Shown here piece after piece: positions 1 to 30,614 of a stretch of DNA of 64,000 nt. Numbering within the stretch: the stretch's first letter is position 1; each line of letters starts with the position of its first letter. The notes beneath the pieces are model-generated. The model saw only the letters and a program-made list of their open reading frames with translations, did not search any database and was not told where the DNA came from. This stretch comes from Sipunculus nudus (Eukaryota; Annelida; Sipuncula; Golfingiida; Sipunculidae): NCBI GenBank assembly GCA_026874595.1, contig CM049318.1:59680250-59744249 (forward strand), in the 5' to 3' direction. The position numbers and the translations under genes are program-made.

Positions 1-1666
1 AATTGGTCTGTCACCAATGTCGAGCCCTGTTAGTGAATGTATAAAACTCCGCACAGATTTGAATGCGCACTGCGTGCACCGGCTGTCTGCAGGATTCAAG
101 TCCCATGAGCCAGCATTGGGAATTTATTCAGTGAAACCAAAAACATACCAGGGAGTCCGAAGGCCTTTTCATCTTTAAAATTATGTCGAAAAAAATGAAC
201 CTGAGCATTTAGTTTCAGTCATCGTCAACAGGTGTCACTTTTGTGGTGAATGCAGGCGATCTGTTGTTCAATTTTAGTTCAGCTGACTTTCAGTCATGCT
301 GAGCAATACCGATGAGTCTTTGTGCGTCGTTCTTCCATCCATTAACACTAGCATGGCACAAAGCGTGGAAGTTTGACCTAGAAATGTCCACGGGAAATCT
401 ACCGTATTGTGCAGGGTGCTCAGTGTGTGTGTGGTGTGTGTTGGGGGGGGGGGGGGCGCTACAGAGTGTTGGGGACTGGAGTAAGTCCCAATAATTTCCT
501 CTCAAATTTTAAACTCTATTTGTTTCAACAAATTTCTTGTTAGATTTATAATCCTTGTGACCCTGACCTTAAACATTGAAACAGAATCTGCCGAAATATG
601 GGATTTTACTATAATATATTAAAGTATTGTATACTATTTCTTGAGTTCTATGTACAAATTGTGTCCCAGAGGGATTGTAAAATGGTAACCCTGACCTTGA
701 TATTAAAAGCCAGTGGAGCTAAAATACAGGATTATTGTGAATCCTATAACTTTGGAAGTACCGGCTTCTGTGGCTCAGGGGCAGAGCACAGTACTCAAAG
801 CAGGGAGATTATCAGTTCCAATCTCAGCAGGGGCTGTGAAATTTTTCACAGTCGGCCCCTACCCTGCGTCAGCGCTCTTCAGGCTTAATGGGAAGGCCTT
901 AATGTCCAAAGGCCCTGTTTCACTCACAGATGAGTGCGCCTTTTGGGGAGATTGAGCATTGGGGTGGGGGTGCTGGGGGAGATAACACACCCAGGCCCCA
1001 CAGGTGCAGTGGTCATTAGGCCTGCAGGATATAAAATGAGAGGAAGCATATGTGATACTTCATGCCCTATCACAATGGCTGTAACCGAAATGGAATTCAG
1101 CAGATGTATATACTTAGAGTTAAGCTAGTAACAAAAACTGGTGGCAGTTACCTCTGACAAAATGAATACCGAAAGTTTCATTCTTGTCACAGTATAATCT
1201 CAGCAATCCCTTTTTCTAGACGGACTATCAAGGTGTGTGCTTTAACAGACAAATACTTCTGTTCCTCTTTAATGTTTGTTAATAAGGCTGAATCTTATAA
1301 AATGTGATTAACATGAGTGAATGTACAGCAATTACGTCATTCTTGTTAGATGAGTGTCCTGAACCACAGGTCACTTGTTTTATGTCATGGTTTATAATTT
1401 TCCTTTAAATTTAACAGTTTTACAAGCAAAACATATGAAAAGTATAGATGTAAGGACCACCAAATTTATCAATATATAAGAAAGTGACAATAACATCACA
1501 GCAATGCTCCATTAAATGCTTCACAATGATATAGATATTGTGAAACCATCAGATGTGTAAGGTATTCATCATACCAATCTCACTCAGTGGGACAGCTAAG
1601 TCATCACTATCATTCATTCCACCACTGACAAATTATGAAACAATCTCTAAAATCATCAATAAAGTT
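1..1666. other. Region downstream of NSUN6, no recognised gene
   Basis: Contains a GT run leading into a poly-G tract (about 421-456). A CCCTGACCTT phrase occurs twice about 128 bp apart (near 560 and 689), suggesting a decayed tandem unit. The stretch 713-955 is locally GC-richer and open in one frame, but its translation is not recognised and no splice context supports it. Confidence 0.5.
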
Positions 1667-18009
<16,343 letters not shown>

Positions 18010-18057
18010 CTTTTTATGAAATCTGGTCCACAATCTACTCGATCCTTTCCTAAACAT

Positions 18058-18135
18058 TCATTTGTCCGTTTTGACCTGTGACGTGACAAAAGACGAATTC
18101 GGCCCTAGTTAAACCCGGCCTTTGCGAAGCCGTCC
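18058..18135 (-). promoter_or_regulatory. Likely NSUN6 5'UTR/proximal promoter with CRE-like site
   Basis: Immediately upstream of the start exon the DNA is locally richer in GC than its surroundings. It contains GTGACGTGAC, close to a CREB/ATF half-site pair, and GCCC/CCGG motifs. There is no clear TATA box. Assignment rests only on position and composition. Confidence 0.35.
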
Positions 18136-19264
18136 CTTTGAGTGTCCTATTGTGAATGCCAGTTTAATTCTTTTTTTTAGGTCAAAAGGAAGGAATGGAC
18201 GGACTGTTCTATGGAATCAATATGTTCCCATTTTTCGCGGACCATTTTTTTGTGAACGAGCAGGAAGACCTCATCAATATTGTTATTTGTGCGTTTGTCT
18301 ATATCTCTTCAAAATTCAAGATGGAATCTTTGAAAATGGGCTTTATAATTTGTTGTTAATATAAGCCTACTATATTAGTTAAAACACTTGTATGCTTGAA
18401 ATTTACAAATATGTACATTTTTCTCAATGGGTAAATATTCCAGAAAAAAAGCCTACTCCTCCATAACATTTTACTTTATATTCCTTAGGACGGTTATATA
18501 TAAAAAGGTTTTTCAGTTGGCCATTATTTGTGGGGGCCGAAGAATTTTCAAATGTACTAATTTTAAGTATGATTTAAAATTATATTTAAAAATATTTGTC
18601 CTGACCAAAACATACTTCCTCTGAATAAATTAAATCATGCATTTCTTTTTAGTCTGGTAACCATAGAAACCTTCTACTAGAAAAATATAATACTTAATTT
18701 TTAAAATATTTACTCCTCAGCACATAGGGAAATAGTCACATTTAAGTATATATATTTCCCAATGGCTATGACCTCTGCTCATAGGTTAACCTAGGAAATC
18801 GTCCTATCCTGACCATCAAATTATATGCGCCCGATCTTAATCTGATCTTTGGATCAAAACGAAACCTAGATGACCAGTAGAACGTGGTCAAAACCACCAG
18901 TCATTTGCCTGCACTACGCTGTGCTGCCACCTGTCACCGCCAGCGGAACGAATGTGTCACGTCTCTGTATGGTGCTGCCACCTGTGATCAAGATACGAAC
19001 TAACAGAAACACCCAACATTATATGGCCTGTTCGTAGTTTAACTTTTATTGGTGTACCCTTAAATAAAACTTACGCATAATGTAAGGTCATTATGTACCA
19101 CCAAACAAGTACATTTGTATTTATATAAACCTGTACCTGCATGGTGCCAAAGTAGTTTTAGATAAGTATATGTATTTTAAGATATCCTTAATATCATGAC
19201 ACTAATTTAAGTTACACACAACATGAATGTAAACATCGAGGGCAGCGTAATTCAAGTAAATTAT

Positions 19265-19425
19265 GAGGGGCGGATCCAGGATTTAAAAAAGGGGAGGGTC
19301 CGTCCCAAGCATATAAAAAAAAAACTTACAAAAGGGCATCTGGTCTGAGGAGTAGGGGGTTCAGGTCGCAAACAATTGTATTTGAAGGGTTGTCTGAACC
19401 CCCCCCCCCCCCCGATCCGCCACTG
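19265..19425. mobile_element. Short GGGGCGGATC-terminated inverted-repeat element
   Basis: The left end GAGGGGCGGATCCAGGATTT and right end GATCCGCCACTG are inverted copies of a GGCGGATC terminus, enclosing 161 bp with a 17-C run. The same terminus recurs at 20300, 33490 and 42807-43082, so this is a dispersed non-autonomous family. Confidence 0.6.
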
Positions 19426-19740
19426 AATCACAGATGATTTCATTTTTTTAAATACTATCATAAAAAAAGGTCATAGGACCCACCATTTCTCTTTAAATTG
19501 AAGTCGTCAACATTCAAATTAAAAATATCACAATGACAAATTGTACAAACATGTCTGGATTGATATTCATAACATGACCAGTTTTGTTAAAATTAAAATA
19601 TCTTTATATTTAACATGGCTCCATCACTAAGGACTGACTAACATGCATTTTTAAGCACACGATATATTTCAATATACAACTTTATATTTGTATTACCAGA
19701 ATGTGTCGGTCCCCCGCTAAAGAACTAAATTCTGACTCCA

Positions 19741-19780
19741 GATATATATATATATGAGAGAGACAGAGAGACAGAGAGAG
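19741..19780. repeat. (TA)n followed by GAGA/CAGAGA microsatellite
   Basis: A short (TA)n run passes directly into GAGAGAGACAGAGAGACAGA, the reverse-strand version of the (CT)n(TA)n compound repeats elsewhere in the window. Confidence 0.85.
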
Positions 19781-20204
19781 TCTACTCTCCTACACTTGCA
19801 AGGATGGCTGATCATGTGAAAATGTTCGTTGGATCGAAGTGTCAACGATCAGTACTGCAGGAGTTTATATACCATTTTGCTAAATGAACAAAACACATGT
19901 GTCTCATTGCTTTCTTTACTATATATATATATATATATATTGTCATTTTAAGTTACAACTATCATGAATACATTTAAGTAGAAACAGTAATTGAACTGTA
20001 TCATAAAAATCGAATATTTATTCATATCGATCATGCAACAAGCACTTCGTAGTGGCTGCTTGCTCTCCCCTGACCGGAAGCGGAACCCAGGGGGAAGGGG
20101 GGGAGGGTAACAGGGGAATCCAAACCCCACCCCTCCCCTTTTCAGTCGCAGCAACCTATTTTATTGAAGGGATCAGATCAAACTTTGCGGCCAGGGCCCC
20201 CTTT

Positions 20205-20300
20205 TCCCAACCTGGGGACCTTTTTCTTATTTTCATTTGTTCTCATGGGTTTTACCCCCATCCCCCCTCCCACTTTTCCTAAATCCTGCATCCGCCCCTG
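20205..20300 (-). mobile_element. End fragment of the CAGGGGCGGA element family
   Basis: Read on the minus strand it begins CAGGGGCGGATGCAGGATTT, nearly identical to the left terminus at 19265, followed by G-rich sequence. The other end was not located with confidence. Confidence 0.5.
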
Positions 20301-20960
20301 CTGACCAGAGTGTCAGATTCCTTTGTGTCACTCGCTGGGTTTTAAACGTGCATTGGAGAAGAATGAGATAAATGATACATTGTTAATCATACATGGTAAC
20401 CAAACAGATCTGGTTCTTAAAAAAAAAGAACACAGACCTATACAAATTATGCAAATGATTTGCTCATACCTTTTTGTACCAATCATTCCCAATGTTTCTC
20501 CTAGAGGGACCTTTGGTGTTATGGGACCAAGCCTATGGAATGTAATAACGAATTGTGATATTATTGATATTTTTTAGCGAAGTGTTTAAGACCTTTATTT
20601 TGTCTCACATGAAATTCTTGTGTTTTAATTTGGTATAGCCATGTAAACATTAAGCGACGTTAAATAAAAGTGTGTATTAATTACCATCAGATTATTTAAT
20701 AATTACTTTAATGTGTGGACTGTGAAGGTGATTAAGTTTATTACGTTTTGACATATACCACTAAAGAAATAAAAATACATTTGCTTTAACATTTTGAGTC
20801 AAGAGGGCAGAATGATATTTCCTTGGATTATTGGATCTGCTTCTAATTATACTGGTAGACCGATTTTATACTCCTTCAATTAATACTATACAGCTGGGTC
20901 CACAGTACTCCTATACACGGATGCGTGACATCGTTCTGGGTTTGAGGGACCTATTTCCAG

Positions 20961-21061
<101 letters not shown>

Positions 21062-21064
21062 TAG

Positions 21065-21429
21065 GCTAAGGTATGTGATGAATCTGAATCACTAGCGAGC
21101 TTTCAAAACACGTATGGACCCTGAAAGACATGTAACAAAGTTTCACCATCACCTAGTCCATAATCCAGCAGTCAAACACATTCATGACCTCTTCACTTCA
21201 TTGCAACATGTGTTTGGCAGAGAAACGAGCAAACAAAGGCTCAAAACAAAAGAACCTATTGAACAAACGTTCGGAAATTGTTTCCACCTGCCGCGATGGT
21301 CCAAGGGCACCCAACCGTGCTAAAAAGGAAATTATAAAACCAATATCGCAACTAGTTGAACTTCAATCACCTGATGAGCCGATGAGATGAAACCGGCGGT
21401 AGTGATTCAGATTCATCACACACCTTAGC
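21065..21429. mobile_element. 365-bp element with 30-bp near-perfect terminal inverted repeats
   Basis: Positions 21065-21094 (beginning GCTAAGGTATGTGATGAATC) and 21400-21429 are inverted copies matching at 29 of 30 bases. The interior, about 305 bp, has balanced composition and short open frames in two phases (21114-21323 and 21184-21390) with no recognised domain. (TA)n tracts flank it on both sides (ending 21060 and starting 21509). The near-identity of the arms suggests a recent or conserved element. A MITE is the simplest reading. Confidence 0.7.
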
Positions 21430-21505
21430 ATATCATGCTCTGTTTTAAAACATAGAGCGCTGTGTGACCGCGGAGGAAAGACTGCATACCCGCAGATCAT
21501 CTCTA

Positions 21506-21565
<60 letters not shown>

Positions 21566-22583
21566 GTAAATTATATATGTATTATCACATAAAGTGCAAA
21601 TATTTTCAACACCAGTAACTTATTTTTCATCGATTGTTTGGTATTATGTAATACATCACTGTAAGGCTCAACTCCTACAACAGATGTCGCCACCTATCAA
21701 ACCTTTTACCAGATGCACATGCAAGCACCACATTCAGTCACCGACAACAAGGATGAATGATGTATAATTTTTAAAATAATTGTTTTCATAAAATTCTCTA
21801 TATATATTAAAAAACAAGTTCGACAAACATGAAGCAAGCCATTTATATGTACGCGTGCAATGCTTCAAGTGTACTACCTGAAAATGCTTACCTCTGGCTG
21901 AACCCAACAATCTTGATTGTAGTTTTCTATAAGGAAAGTGTGAACAATTTATCATATTGATTAAATCTGGGATTACTTGGTTCACCTATTACCTATAGAA
22001 AATCCTCTTAAAAAGTTATAACTGTTACGACGGATGTGTGACCTATATGTCGTATGGGCATGAATCACATAATGTAATAAATAGATTAAATTTCATTAAT
22101 GTGATCGTATTTCAATATTCGATCCGGGTCTCGCGTGTCGCTATGACGACCAGTGGCGTCACACCTGGAGTTGGTTGGGACCCGCCAGTCCTGGGGCTCC
22201 GTGGTTGGTTTCTCCTTGCACCGTTATGTGGCGCAGGGGGTGGCCGCTGGATGGATGGGTGTGAAAGAAAAGCGGGCACAGAGAGATTGAGTTAATTACT
22301 GAGTGTAACAGCTGCTGTTTACTGGCAAGATGTATCAGGACGAGACAGGGCTGCCGTAAACCGCCCCTCTTCCTCCTGTTTGTCAGGTTGTCGTAAACAT
22401 TGAAGGGCACCTACCCTCCCCGGTGTTAGATTGTAAGAGGTTTAGAAAAAAAGTTTCGTTTGTTCTCTTTATTTATTTACTATTATTCACTACTTACTTT
22501 TTTCTTGCATAGATCAAACGCTCGTCTTTTAACTGATAAACATATATATTTCACCGAAATTGTAAAGAATGCGAATCGAAATA

Positions 22584-22588
<5 letters not shown>

Positions 22589-22639
<51 letters not shown>

Positions 22640-22640
22640 G
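22589..22640. repeat. (CT)n microsatellite leading into a short (TA)n
   Basis: About 41 nt of CT followed by CATATATATATG. A 74-residue minus-strand frame across it is a microsatellite artefact. Confidence 0.95.
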
Positions 22641-24349
22641 CATGCAGGGGCAACCAAGGGTTGAGTAAAGCGGCCTGTGGCAGACGTTCTAATATGTTAC
22701 CAAACACAGTTAAAATTATTTATATTCTTGGTCTTCGGTAATATATACCATGTTCACAAAATTTTGATAATGTTCTTTTATAGTGCGTAAAACGCACAAA
22801 GGCCTAGCTGGGTCTATATTTATAGCATAGGCCAACCGGTAAGGTTCAGGTGAAACATATAACTGTCCAGTCGCTACTTGTGCCGGCGGCCTAATCAATT
22901 ACCTGTATAGAAATAAAATATGCTTAAAAATGAAAGAATGCATGAACTGGAAAGAGTGTCGAAGTATGGGTGTATTTAACATTAATATTATATGAAGATT
23001 GTGAAAAATAAACAAGATGCAAAATTTTCCCTATAACTGGACAAATGCACATAAGGTGACAAGCTGGTCTGTGGACTTGTGTGTCCGCAGCAGGCGGTAG
23101 GTCATCAGTTAGATAGCCAACATGCCAGCATGGTATAGGGCGTGACACATTGAGCTAGTGGCCGCACATGGCAACTATTGGTCCCATAACGTCAGATTAA
23201 AACTCCATCCCCACGCCCCGGTCGCTCTCCTCCGGGACTCGGCCTGCCATGTAGCTTTGCTCTGCGGCCGTTTGAAGGCTGCAACCCAAGAACACCTGTA
23301 GGTCTTAACAAAACACATTTGCTACATCTATCAATGTAAAATGTCAGCAGCTCGGCGCATGATACTGTATTAATTAACTCCGGCGGTATCAAATGGTTGC
23401 CAGTTGTCCGCGCTGGTCCTGTCGGGTGTGGATTCAGCCAGACCTGAGACTGCTGCAGGGCTGGATGCGCTGCCTGCTCAAGAGGTGTCAAGTCGGTGTA
23501 AACCTGTAAAGTTGTGTTTGTTGCCTGTCTGTAGATACGTATGTATCATGCCGCGCATTCTGTTATGGATGTATAGCATATGTTATAGATACACGAGAGA
23601 CACTGGGAGGAAATCCTCTCCGCTAGACCTCTGATCAAATGATCATTTATTACCTGACGAGGTGACAATTTAGCTGACGTGACTATATCCTGAAATTTCA
23701 AACACTCCTTTTATTGCTAGTTATGTCAATTAATTGCCGAGAACGGAATGTTTTCACCCCTATTTGCTTTTTGTACGTTGTTCTTTTATCTGCGTTGAAT
23801 TGTTTCATGGATCATATTTCCACTTTTTAAGGGTTGGGGACAAAGTGCCTTTAGTTCCCGTCACTTTAAGGGGAATAACACATTTTTTTTTTATTTTGAG
23901 ATAATGCCGTGTATCATTTAAACGTTTCGTCATAGTTTCCTCAATAATCTTTCAATCATTAGCCAACTGCCTTGCTGAATTTTCACGAATGTTATCCTGT
24001 CATATGTTTTTGATTTTTTTTAAACGCAAATTATTGATAATGTAGTGTTAAAATTGAGCACAAACTATTCAAAGAAACATATGCATACACAGAAAATAAA
24101 TATTTCATAATATTTGGATTGGATTGTGGGAGTAAAGAAAGTGTTAATATTTTAGGAGAGCGCTGTTGTTTTACTTATCATAAGGGGCGGGGGGGGGGGG
24201 GGGGTATGACCGGAGATTTTAAGCAGGTATCCTTATTCCTTGGAGGGAGGGGGGGGGGGGGTTCAGTTGGTAATCATCTAGATTGTCTCATTCATATGTT
24301 CTCGGCAACATATTATTTTTAAAGAAAATCGCGAAAAAAAACTAATTCC

Positions 24350-24475
24350 ACATTTCCACCGGACGGAACCTGGGTCAGGGAGGACCAGAAAGTTTATTGT
24401 GTGTCTGGTGGATAAAGGGATGGATTTGAGTTCAAATGTTTGGCGGAGGTAAGCGCTCTACCGATAACCCTCTAG
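24350..24475 (-). repeat. Possible tRNA-derived SINE remnant
   Basis: On the minus strand, GTTATCGGTAGAGCGCTTAC resembles a tRNA D-arm/A-box region. About 35 nt later GAACTCAAATCC resembles a degraded B-box. No cloverleaf folds convincingly and no poly-A tail is evident, so this is not called a tRNA gene. Confidence 0.25.
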
Positions 24476-25424
24476 TTCTATATCGAATCCATGGAACAAT
24501 GACCTGTGTTTCAGTTCTATAATGATGCTGAAAAAAATGCCTCATACCTTGACTATTGCATGTATTTTAAACAATTTGTGTGGGTTTGTTCATGTGTAAA
24601 TTTATAAAGAGATATTTCAAGCATATAAAGATGGTGAGTATAGATGAATTGGACGAATTTTCTATGGTCCCAACAAAAAGTATATTTCGAATAAGCTTAA
24701 TCAAAATAACAAAAACTTGAAAAATAATCGAAATTGAACTGATCAACTGAACAAGGCTTGATCTATAATTCACGGGTAAAATATTAAAATGCTGAAGGAT
24801 GTACTTTATGCTAAATCACATACGATTTGTCTTACGAAATTGAATGGAATAATGCATGTTTTGGGTAACATGCACGTGTGGTTGATTCATGAAGAATCGG
24901 ACGATTTTGCGGCCTCCATTTGCGGTACATTTTATTTAAAAATCAAAACAAAGTTTATCACTATATACAGCGAGGTTCCTCCCGAGAACTCCTTATATAC
25001 GGCATATAATTTTATTGATAATATCCGCGACCCTTTCCTTATATCAAGAAAAGTTGCTATACACCAGTCAGCAGTGCCAACACCGGCTCAAAACGATTTT
25101 CAAAGTCTGATTATATACATAAGCAGCAAACTAACTGGTAATTATTTTAAGCCCATTATTCTCGCTGGATTCTAAAAATAATGAGGCATATAGCTTAGAG
25201 CGAAGGTCAGTATATTTTATAGATAACACACAATGTGTAGTACAAAAACATGGAAACATTTACAACGCGATGAAAATTTTGTATATACACACAGAATATA
25301 CATACATATATATAATAATAGATATAATCAATATATATATATACATACGATACAAGGAGTTCCACATTCTGACGACTAAAAACAAAAGTAGAGCTCGGAC
25401 GCTGACAGGATAATAAATAAATAA

Positions 25425-25478
<54 letters not shown>

Positions 25479-25980
25479 CTGGCTGGTTCGAAAGCAGAAG
25501 TTATCAGAGGAGCCGTCGAAGGAGAATCGTAAACACATTCACCAAACGAAGAAAATATCAAGGATTTTTATGAATATATACGAGCTGAATATACATAATT
25601 ATTATTCCAGACCCGAAAATTGATGACAAAAGTAGAAGTGGAAACAAGCTGATGGATTTCTGACCATATCCAGCTGGAAAATAGAGTAATATTTCAAATA
25701 TTTTGTCAGTCCCTGCCAGTGCCATCTCGGAGACCATGTCGGCCGCCGGAAGCGCCTTTGAAACTAGAGACGAGACACAAGGCAAGGTGTCCAGATGGTT
25801 ATGGAGTTAGTTATAACAGGTGATAATATCTGCCGGTCTGCCGTGGATTAAAAGGTGTTACGAACATACAGAGGCCACATATGAGTGATGGAATGTCAGA
25901 CCCATGTATACATATATATAGTCTCTGAAAGGAAAATCACTTTCAGGGCCCATGAGGAGAATGACATGCAGAGAGATATC

Positions 25981-26038
<58 letters not shown>

Positions 26039-27375
26039 GTAAAATCATATTAGTAATCATAACACTCTGTTCCGATAGCCTGTATATTTTACTTTAGAAG
26101 GTATATATACATGCAGTAAACCGAGACCTATTTATTTTAGCTGATATTTTTATACATATATTTAAAAAAATAAACAACATCAAAGTCAGGATTAAATTCA
26201 AATACATTTTAGCGGAGGTTTTTAAACATTTCGAATATATCTAAAACATTTAGCGTAAATCTCTATTATGGTCAATATTATAAAATAAGATTAAAAAAAC
26301 TTTAATGTTGATTTTAAAATAAATCAGAGAAAATACATAAAGATAAACCGATGTCGCAATCAGATCGAAAGAAACACACTTATGTTTATCTTAAATTTTA
26401 TTTCAAAGTTTATCTTAATCTGACAATGTAATGTGCATGGGAAGCATCATAAATGGTGTTGTGAATGATCTTGAATAATATTTACCCCCTTGAACAGACG
26501 CATTGAAATCAAAATAGTCAGTTTTCTGCATATATGAAATTGTGTATTATACATATACGTCTTATGTTATGGTTATTGGGAAGAAGATACTGAAAATGTA
26601 GAAAATGTTATTAAAGGATCATATTTATACCTTTCTTTACTCTTTCAATTTATATTTCCGTGTACAATACACAGTATATATTTATATATACAAAAATATA
26701 TGTACAAGGGAAAATGAAGAGAATAATAACTTTTCCAGTGAAAGCATTAAACCAAAGTGCAAGGTATATCCATCATGAACTCTATGCTAAGACACATTAT
26801 GTCAAATATATAGCTTGTCACTCGAGCGATTAACGAATGCATGGACCTGGTCTGATTGGTAGATCAGTTGAAGAGGTGTTAGCAGATATCAGCCAGGCGC
26901 TGACACGTTCAGACAACCATAGTGTACACAGCCCTGTGGAGTCTTACGTGAGGTTAACCAGCAGCACTGGCGACAGTCAACGGTCATGAGCTGCAGCTAA
27001 ATGACCAAACTGCCCGCAAGATGACGTCACGCCAAGTGCATGATGGGAATTACAGACGCAAAGGCGACGCTCATAAATTTTTACGCCACTAGTGCACTAT
27101 CTATATATAGTTATTTTGTAATGTTATAGTAATGCAACGAGCACATGCATATTTAACTATATATATATTTTTTATTCTTTATTGTTGCAGAGAAGCATCG
27201 AATAATCACTCGTAGCCAATCATTAAATTGAAAACCGAATCGGACATGCAACCGATTAAATCAAATTATTACATTATCAGTGATTTTCGTGAGGAGAGTT
27301 AAATAATGTATGCGATATATAGGAAGCACTTTATTTAACAAAGTAGCCATATATCCCACATATAATATATATATA

Positions 27376-27406
<31 letters not shown>

Positions 27407-27619
27407 CATTATATATATGTATCATTATATCATTTGGAGAAAAAAGTTTATTTTTTCAATAATTTCTTATATAATAATTTCCATAATCTCTTACATGGCA
27501 GTGACAGTCTAACTTGGCCCTTAAGAAGTTTACAATTAATATCTTCAGTTTGCGTTTAACAATTTTTGGAGTCTTTGCAATGATATGACAGGTCAAATGT
27601 TTGCCCTTTTGAGAATCCA

Positions 27620-27939
27620 TCTTTATTATAGCTGGTTTTATATCTTTATTATAGCTGGTTATATATCTTTATTATAGCTGGTTATATATCTTTATTATAG
27701 CTGGTTATATATCTTTATTATAGCTGGTTATATATCTTTATTATAGCTGGTTATATATCTTTATTATAATTGGTTATATATCTTTATTATAGCTGGTTAT
27801 ATATCTTTATTATAGCTGGTTATATATTATTATAGCTGGTTATATATCTTTATTATAGCTGGTTATATATCTTTATTATAGCTGGTTATATATCTTTATT
27901 ATAGCTGGTTATATATCTTTATTATAGCTGGTTATATAT
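27620..27939. repeat. 23-bp minisatellite, 14 units
   Basis: The unit CTTTATTATAGCTGGTTATA plus TAT is repeated head to tail 14 times with almost no divergence. There is one TAATTGG variant and one shortened unit near 27826. Confidence 0.95.
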
Positions 27940-30351
27940 TTTAGAGTGTTTTCTAGAGTGCATGTCATGATATCATCAAATGAGCAGGTTTCAATTGAAG
28001 CTGATTTTGCATGTGACCAATGAACTTGACTGCCATAAGTGGGGGTGATATGTTGCAAAATGTTAACAGATTTCTAATATCTTTAAATTATTCTGTTTCT
28101 AAAATAAGGTGTAAGGTATAGGTAATTATTTACTTTGCTGAATATGAGCCCTTTAATCTGCTACCATAAATTAAAAATTTCCCCTTGAAATGTAGCTTAT
28201 AACAATTTTCACAGAAAAAAAACAAAACAAAAAAAAAAAAACAAAAACAAAAAAAAAAAAAACAGGTGATCAGGAGGAGAAGGAACGATGTTCAATGTTC
28301 ATCTTAACATTATCTGGAAATAATGTTTAATTGAGAGTTTAATCTAAAAGGGATAAGTGAATTGAATTGAAGCAATTCTCTGGCCTTTTCTTCTTGTTTT
28401 TATTATTATTTTATTTTAATATATATTATTATCGGTTACCTACATATTCCTGCATGCATTTCGAATATATAATATTATTTTGCAGGTATAAGTTTTGTGT
28501 AACATAGGCGAGTGACCTCATCTGATGAGGGTCACATCAGGTGTACAGCTTGTATGAGTTGATCTTATATATTTTGATAATGAACGATATATACGTTGCG
28601 ACGTAACATATATGTTTATTTATTATAACTATATATGTTATCTTATTGTTTTAAGTAAAAGTTGAAAGAATTACTGATCGAAGTTTCATATTATTTAAAG
28701 TTATTATACATATGCTCATTTTTTGGTATGTTTTGCATGTAATTAGCCAGGAATATAATAAAAGTCTACATTTGTAATATAGGCTACCAATATATGTCGG
28801 CATGGACATGAGAAATGTTTTATTTGTAGCAAAAGGCAATTAAATTTTATTAATCACCTTCATAACGGTCGCGATAATTTTACATGATATATATAACTAC
28901 ATGTACATATAAAAAGCACGCATGCGCCTGATGACATATATGAAACAAAGCTGAACTGTGGATAAGCTGCAGGACGTGCTATTTTGAAGAATATAAAAAT
29001 TAATCTTTCTTTAGAATATACACAGAAAGAAGGAAAGGGAAAGGGAGAAAGTACATATCCCTGACTAAAACACTAATCGGACTGAACGTAAACAACTAGA
29101 GAGCTGTGTGTGAAAGTGATATGTTAGTGCTGTGATTAACTGATTGACACGCTGTAGATATAGCACCGCTCAGATGACAGCGGCAATTAGTAAAGCCAGC
29201 AGAGCGAGGTGCTGGCAGACGGTAAACACGCAGTCTGTGACAGACTGATTCACTGAGTATCCATAAAGATCGTCAGACATGACACGCGACGGGTAAATAA
29301 TGACGTAAGATATACGCACGTCATGAATTATATCCTCATGCACTTTATATACTGTCAGATGTCACTTAAATATATAAACTGTGATTACTTTAATGTGCGA
29401 AATATATACATTTTCGACGTTATATATTAAATATATGAATTGATTATCATTTATGCATTGTTTATAAATTAATACCCCAACACCGAAGTAATTACGGGAG
29501 GGGGAGAGGTACGTGGGGGTGAGGTGCACCTCATCCTCATTTTCTTTTCAAAATTGTGAAGCAAAGGAGCGTACAGAGCGTAAAATATTGACAAAATATA
29601 TTACAAACATATGGACAAAATGCACAATACATGATAATTTTAACAATGCTGAGATTTTTAGACCGTTATGGCACAATGTTATCCCAAAACATCTGCACCC
29701 CTTATGTTAATATACACATCCTCAAGTTTTATACAAGCCCCCCCCCCCCCCCCCTCCTTCCCACTAAATGTGATATGTTACTTATAACCGAAATAAAGTT
29801 TTACGGTATTAAATTTAGGTTCAGCCGGATGGATATATATAGTTGTTCTCTTTACGACATGCCCGTGCATTGGATTGCATGCGTGCAAATAACGTCGTAA
29901 ATTTTCCACAGGATTCCTTTATCTAGTACAAGCTAAAGACCCAATTAACCCAAGCTCCTCTGGTTAAGTGAAAAAGGACCCTCAACAAATTAACGTCAGT
30001 GTGGAAGCTCCCGATAACAAATTATGGTAACTATAATTGCAGCGCTTTCATGCCAGCATGCGGAACACGGATTATTGTAAGACGAGCATTTACTGTTTGT
30101 AAAGGGAAATGGCCAGATTAAAATATAATATCCCGGTTGTTAAGGCTCATCTTTTTAAGCACTCTAACAAAGGACAAGGCTTATATAATTTATACAGGCC
30201 AGAACTAAGAACACAAATTAATTATTTTTATCATGTTACTCGCATGTGGCGATTTGATTATATTTCCTGCGGTCATATATATCTATAGAGTCGATATATC
30301 ACTATTCTCTCTGCGTCTCTCTTAATTCTGTTCTCTCTGCGTCACTTTTCT

Positions 30352-30401
<50 letters not shown>

Positions 30402-30410
30402 TCTCTCCCC
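30352..30410. repeat. (CT)n microsatellite
   Basis: About 42 nt of CT repeat, one CA interruption, then CTCTCTCTCCCCCC. Confidence 0.95.
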
Positions 30411-30490
30411 CCGAGAGATTTAATTACAGTTATTCCCGAAGCAGAGCAGGAAAATGCTAAAGATCTAATATTTAGAAGATAAATTAGTTT

Positions 30491-30614
30491 ATGATAATAG
30501 ACTAAAGTAATATATGACAGCTATATAAACTACATTTATATTACTTAATTATATGATAATAGACTAAAGTAATATATGACAGCTATATAAACTACATTTA
30601 TATTACTTAATTTA
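30491..30614. repeat. Two-copy 62-bp tandem duplication
   Basis: The block starting ATGATAATAGACTAAAGTAA at 30491 is repeated at 30553 with near identity through TTACTTAATT. Confidence 0.9.

Noticed and set aside
21371-21392. Hammerhead-ribozyme-like core (CTGATGA ... GAAAC) in the 365-bp element
   Set aside because: The bases between the two core blocks do not form a stem II, and the closing pair next to GAAA would be a G-T followed by mismatches, so the fold is not supported.
22483-22707. Minus-strand 74-residue frame with Arg-Glu repeats
   Set aside because: It is only the translation of the (CT)n microsatellite.
24789-25175. 128-codon open frame, the longest in the intergenic spacer
   Set aside because: No recognisable domain, AT-driven codon use, no promoter or splice context; most likely a chance frame.
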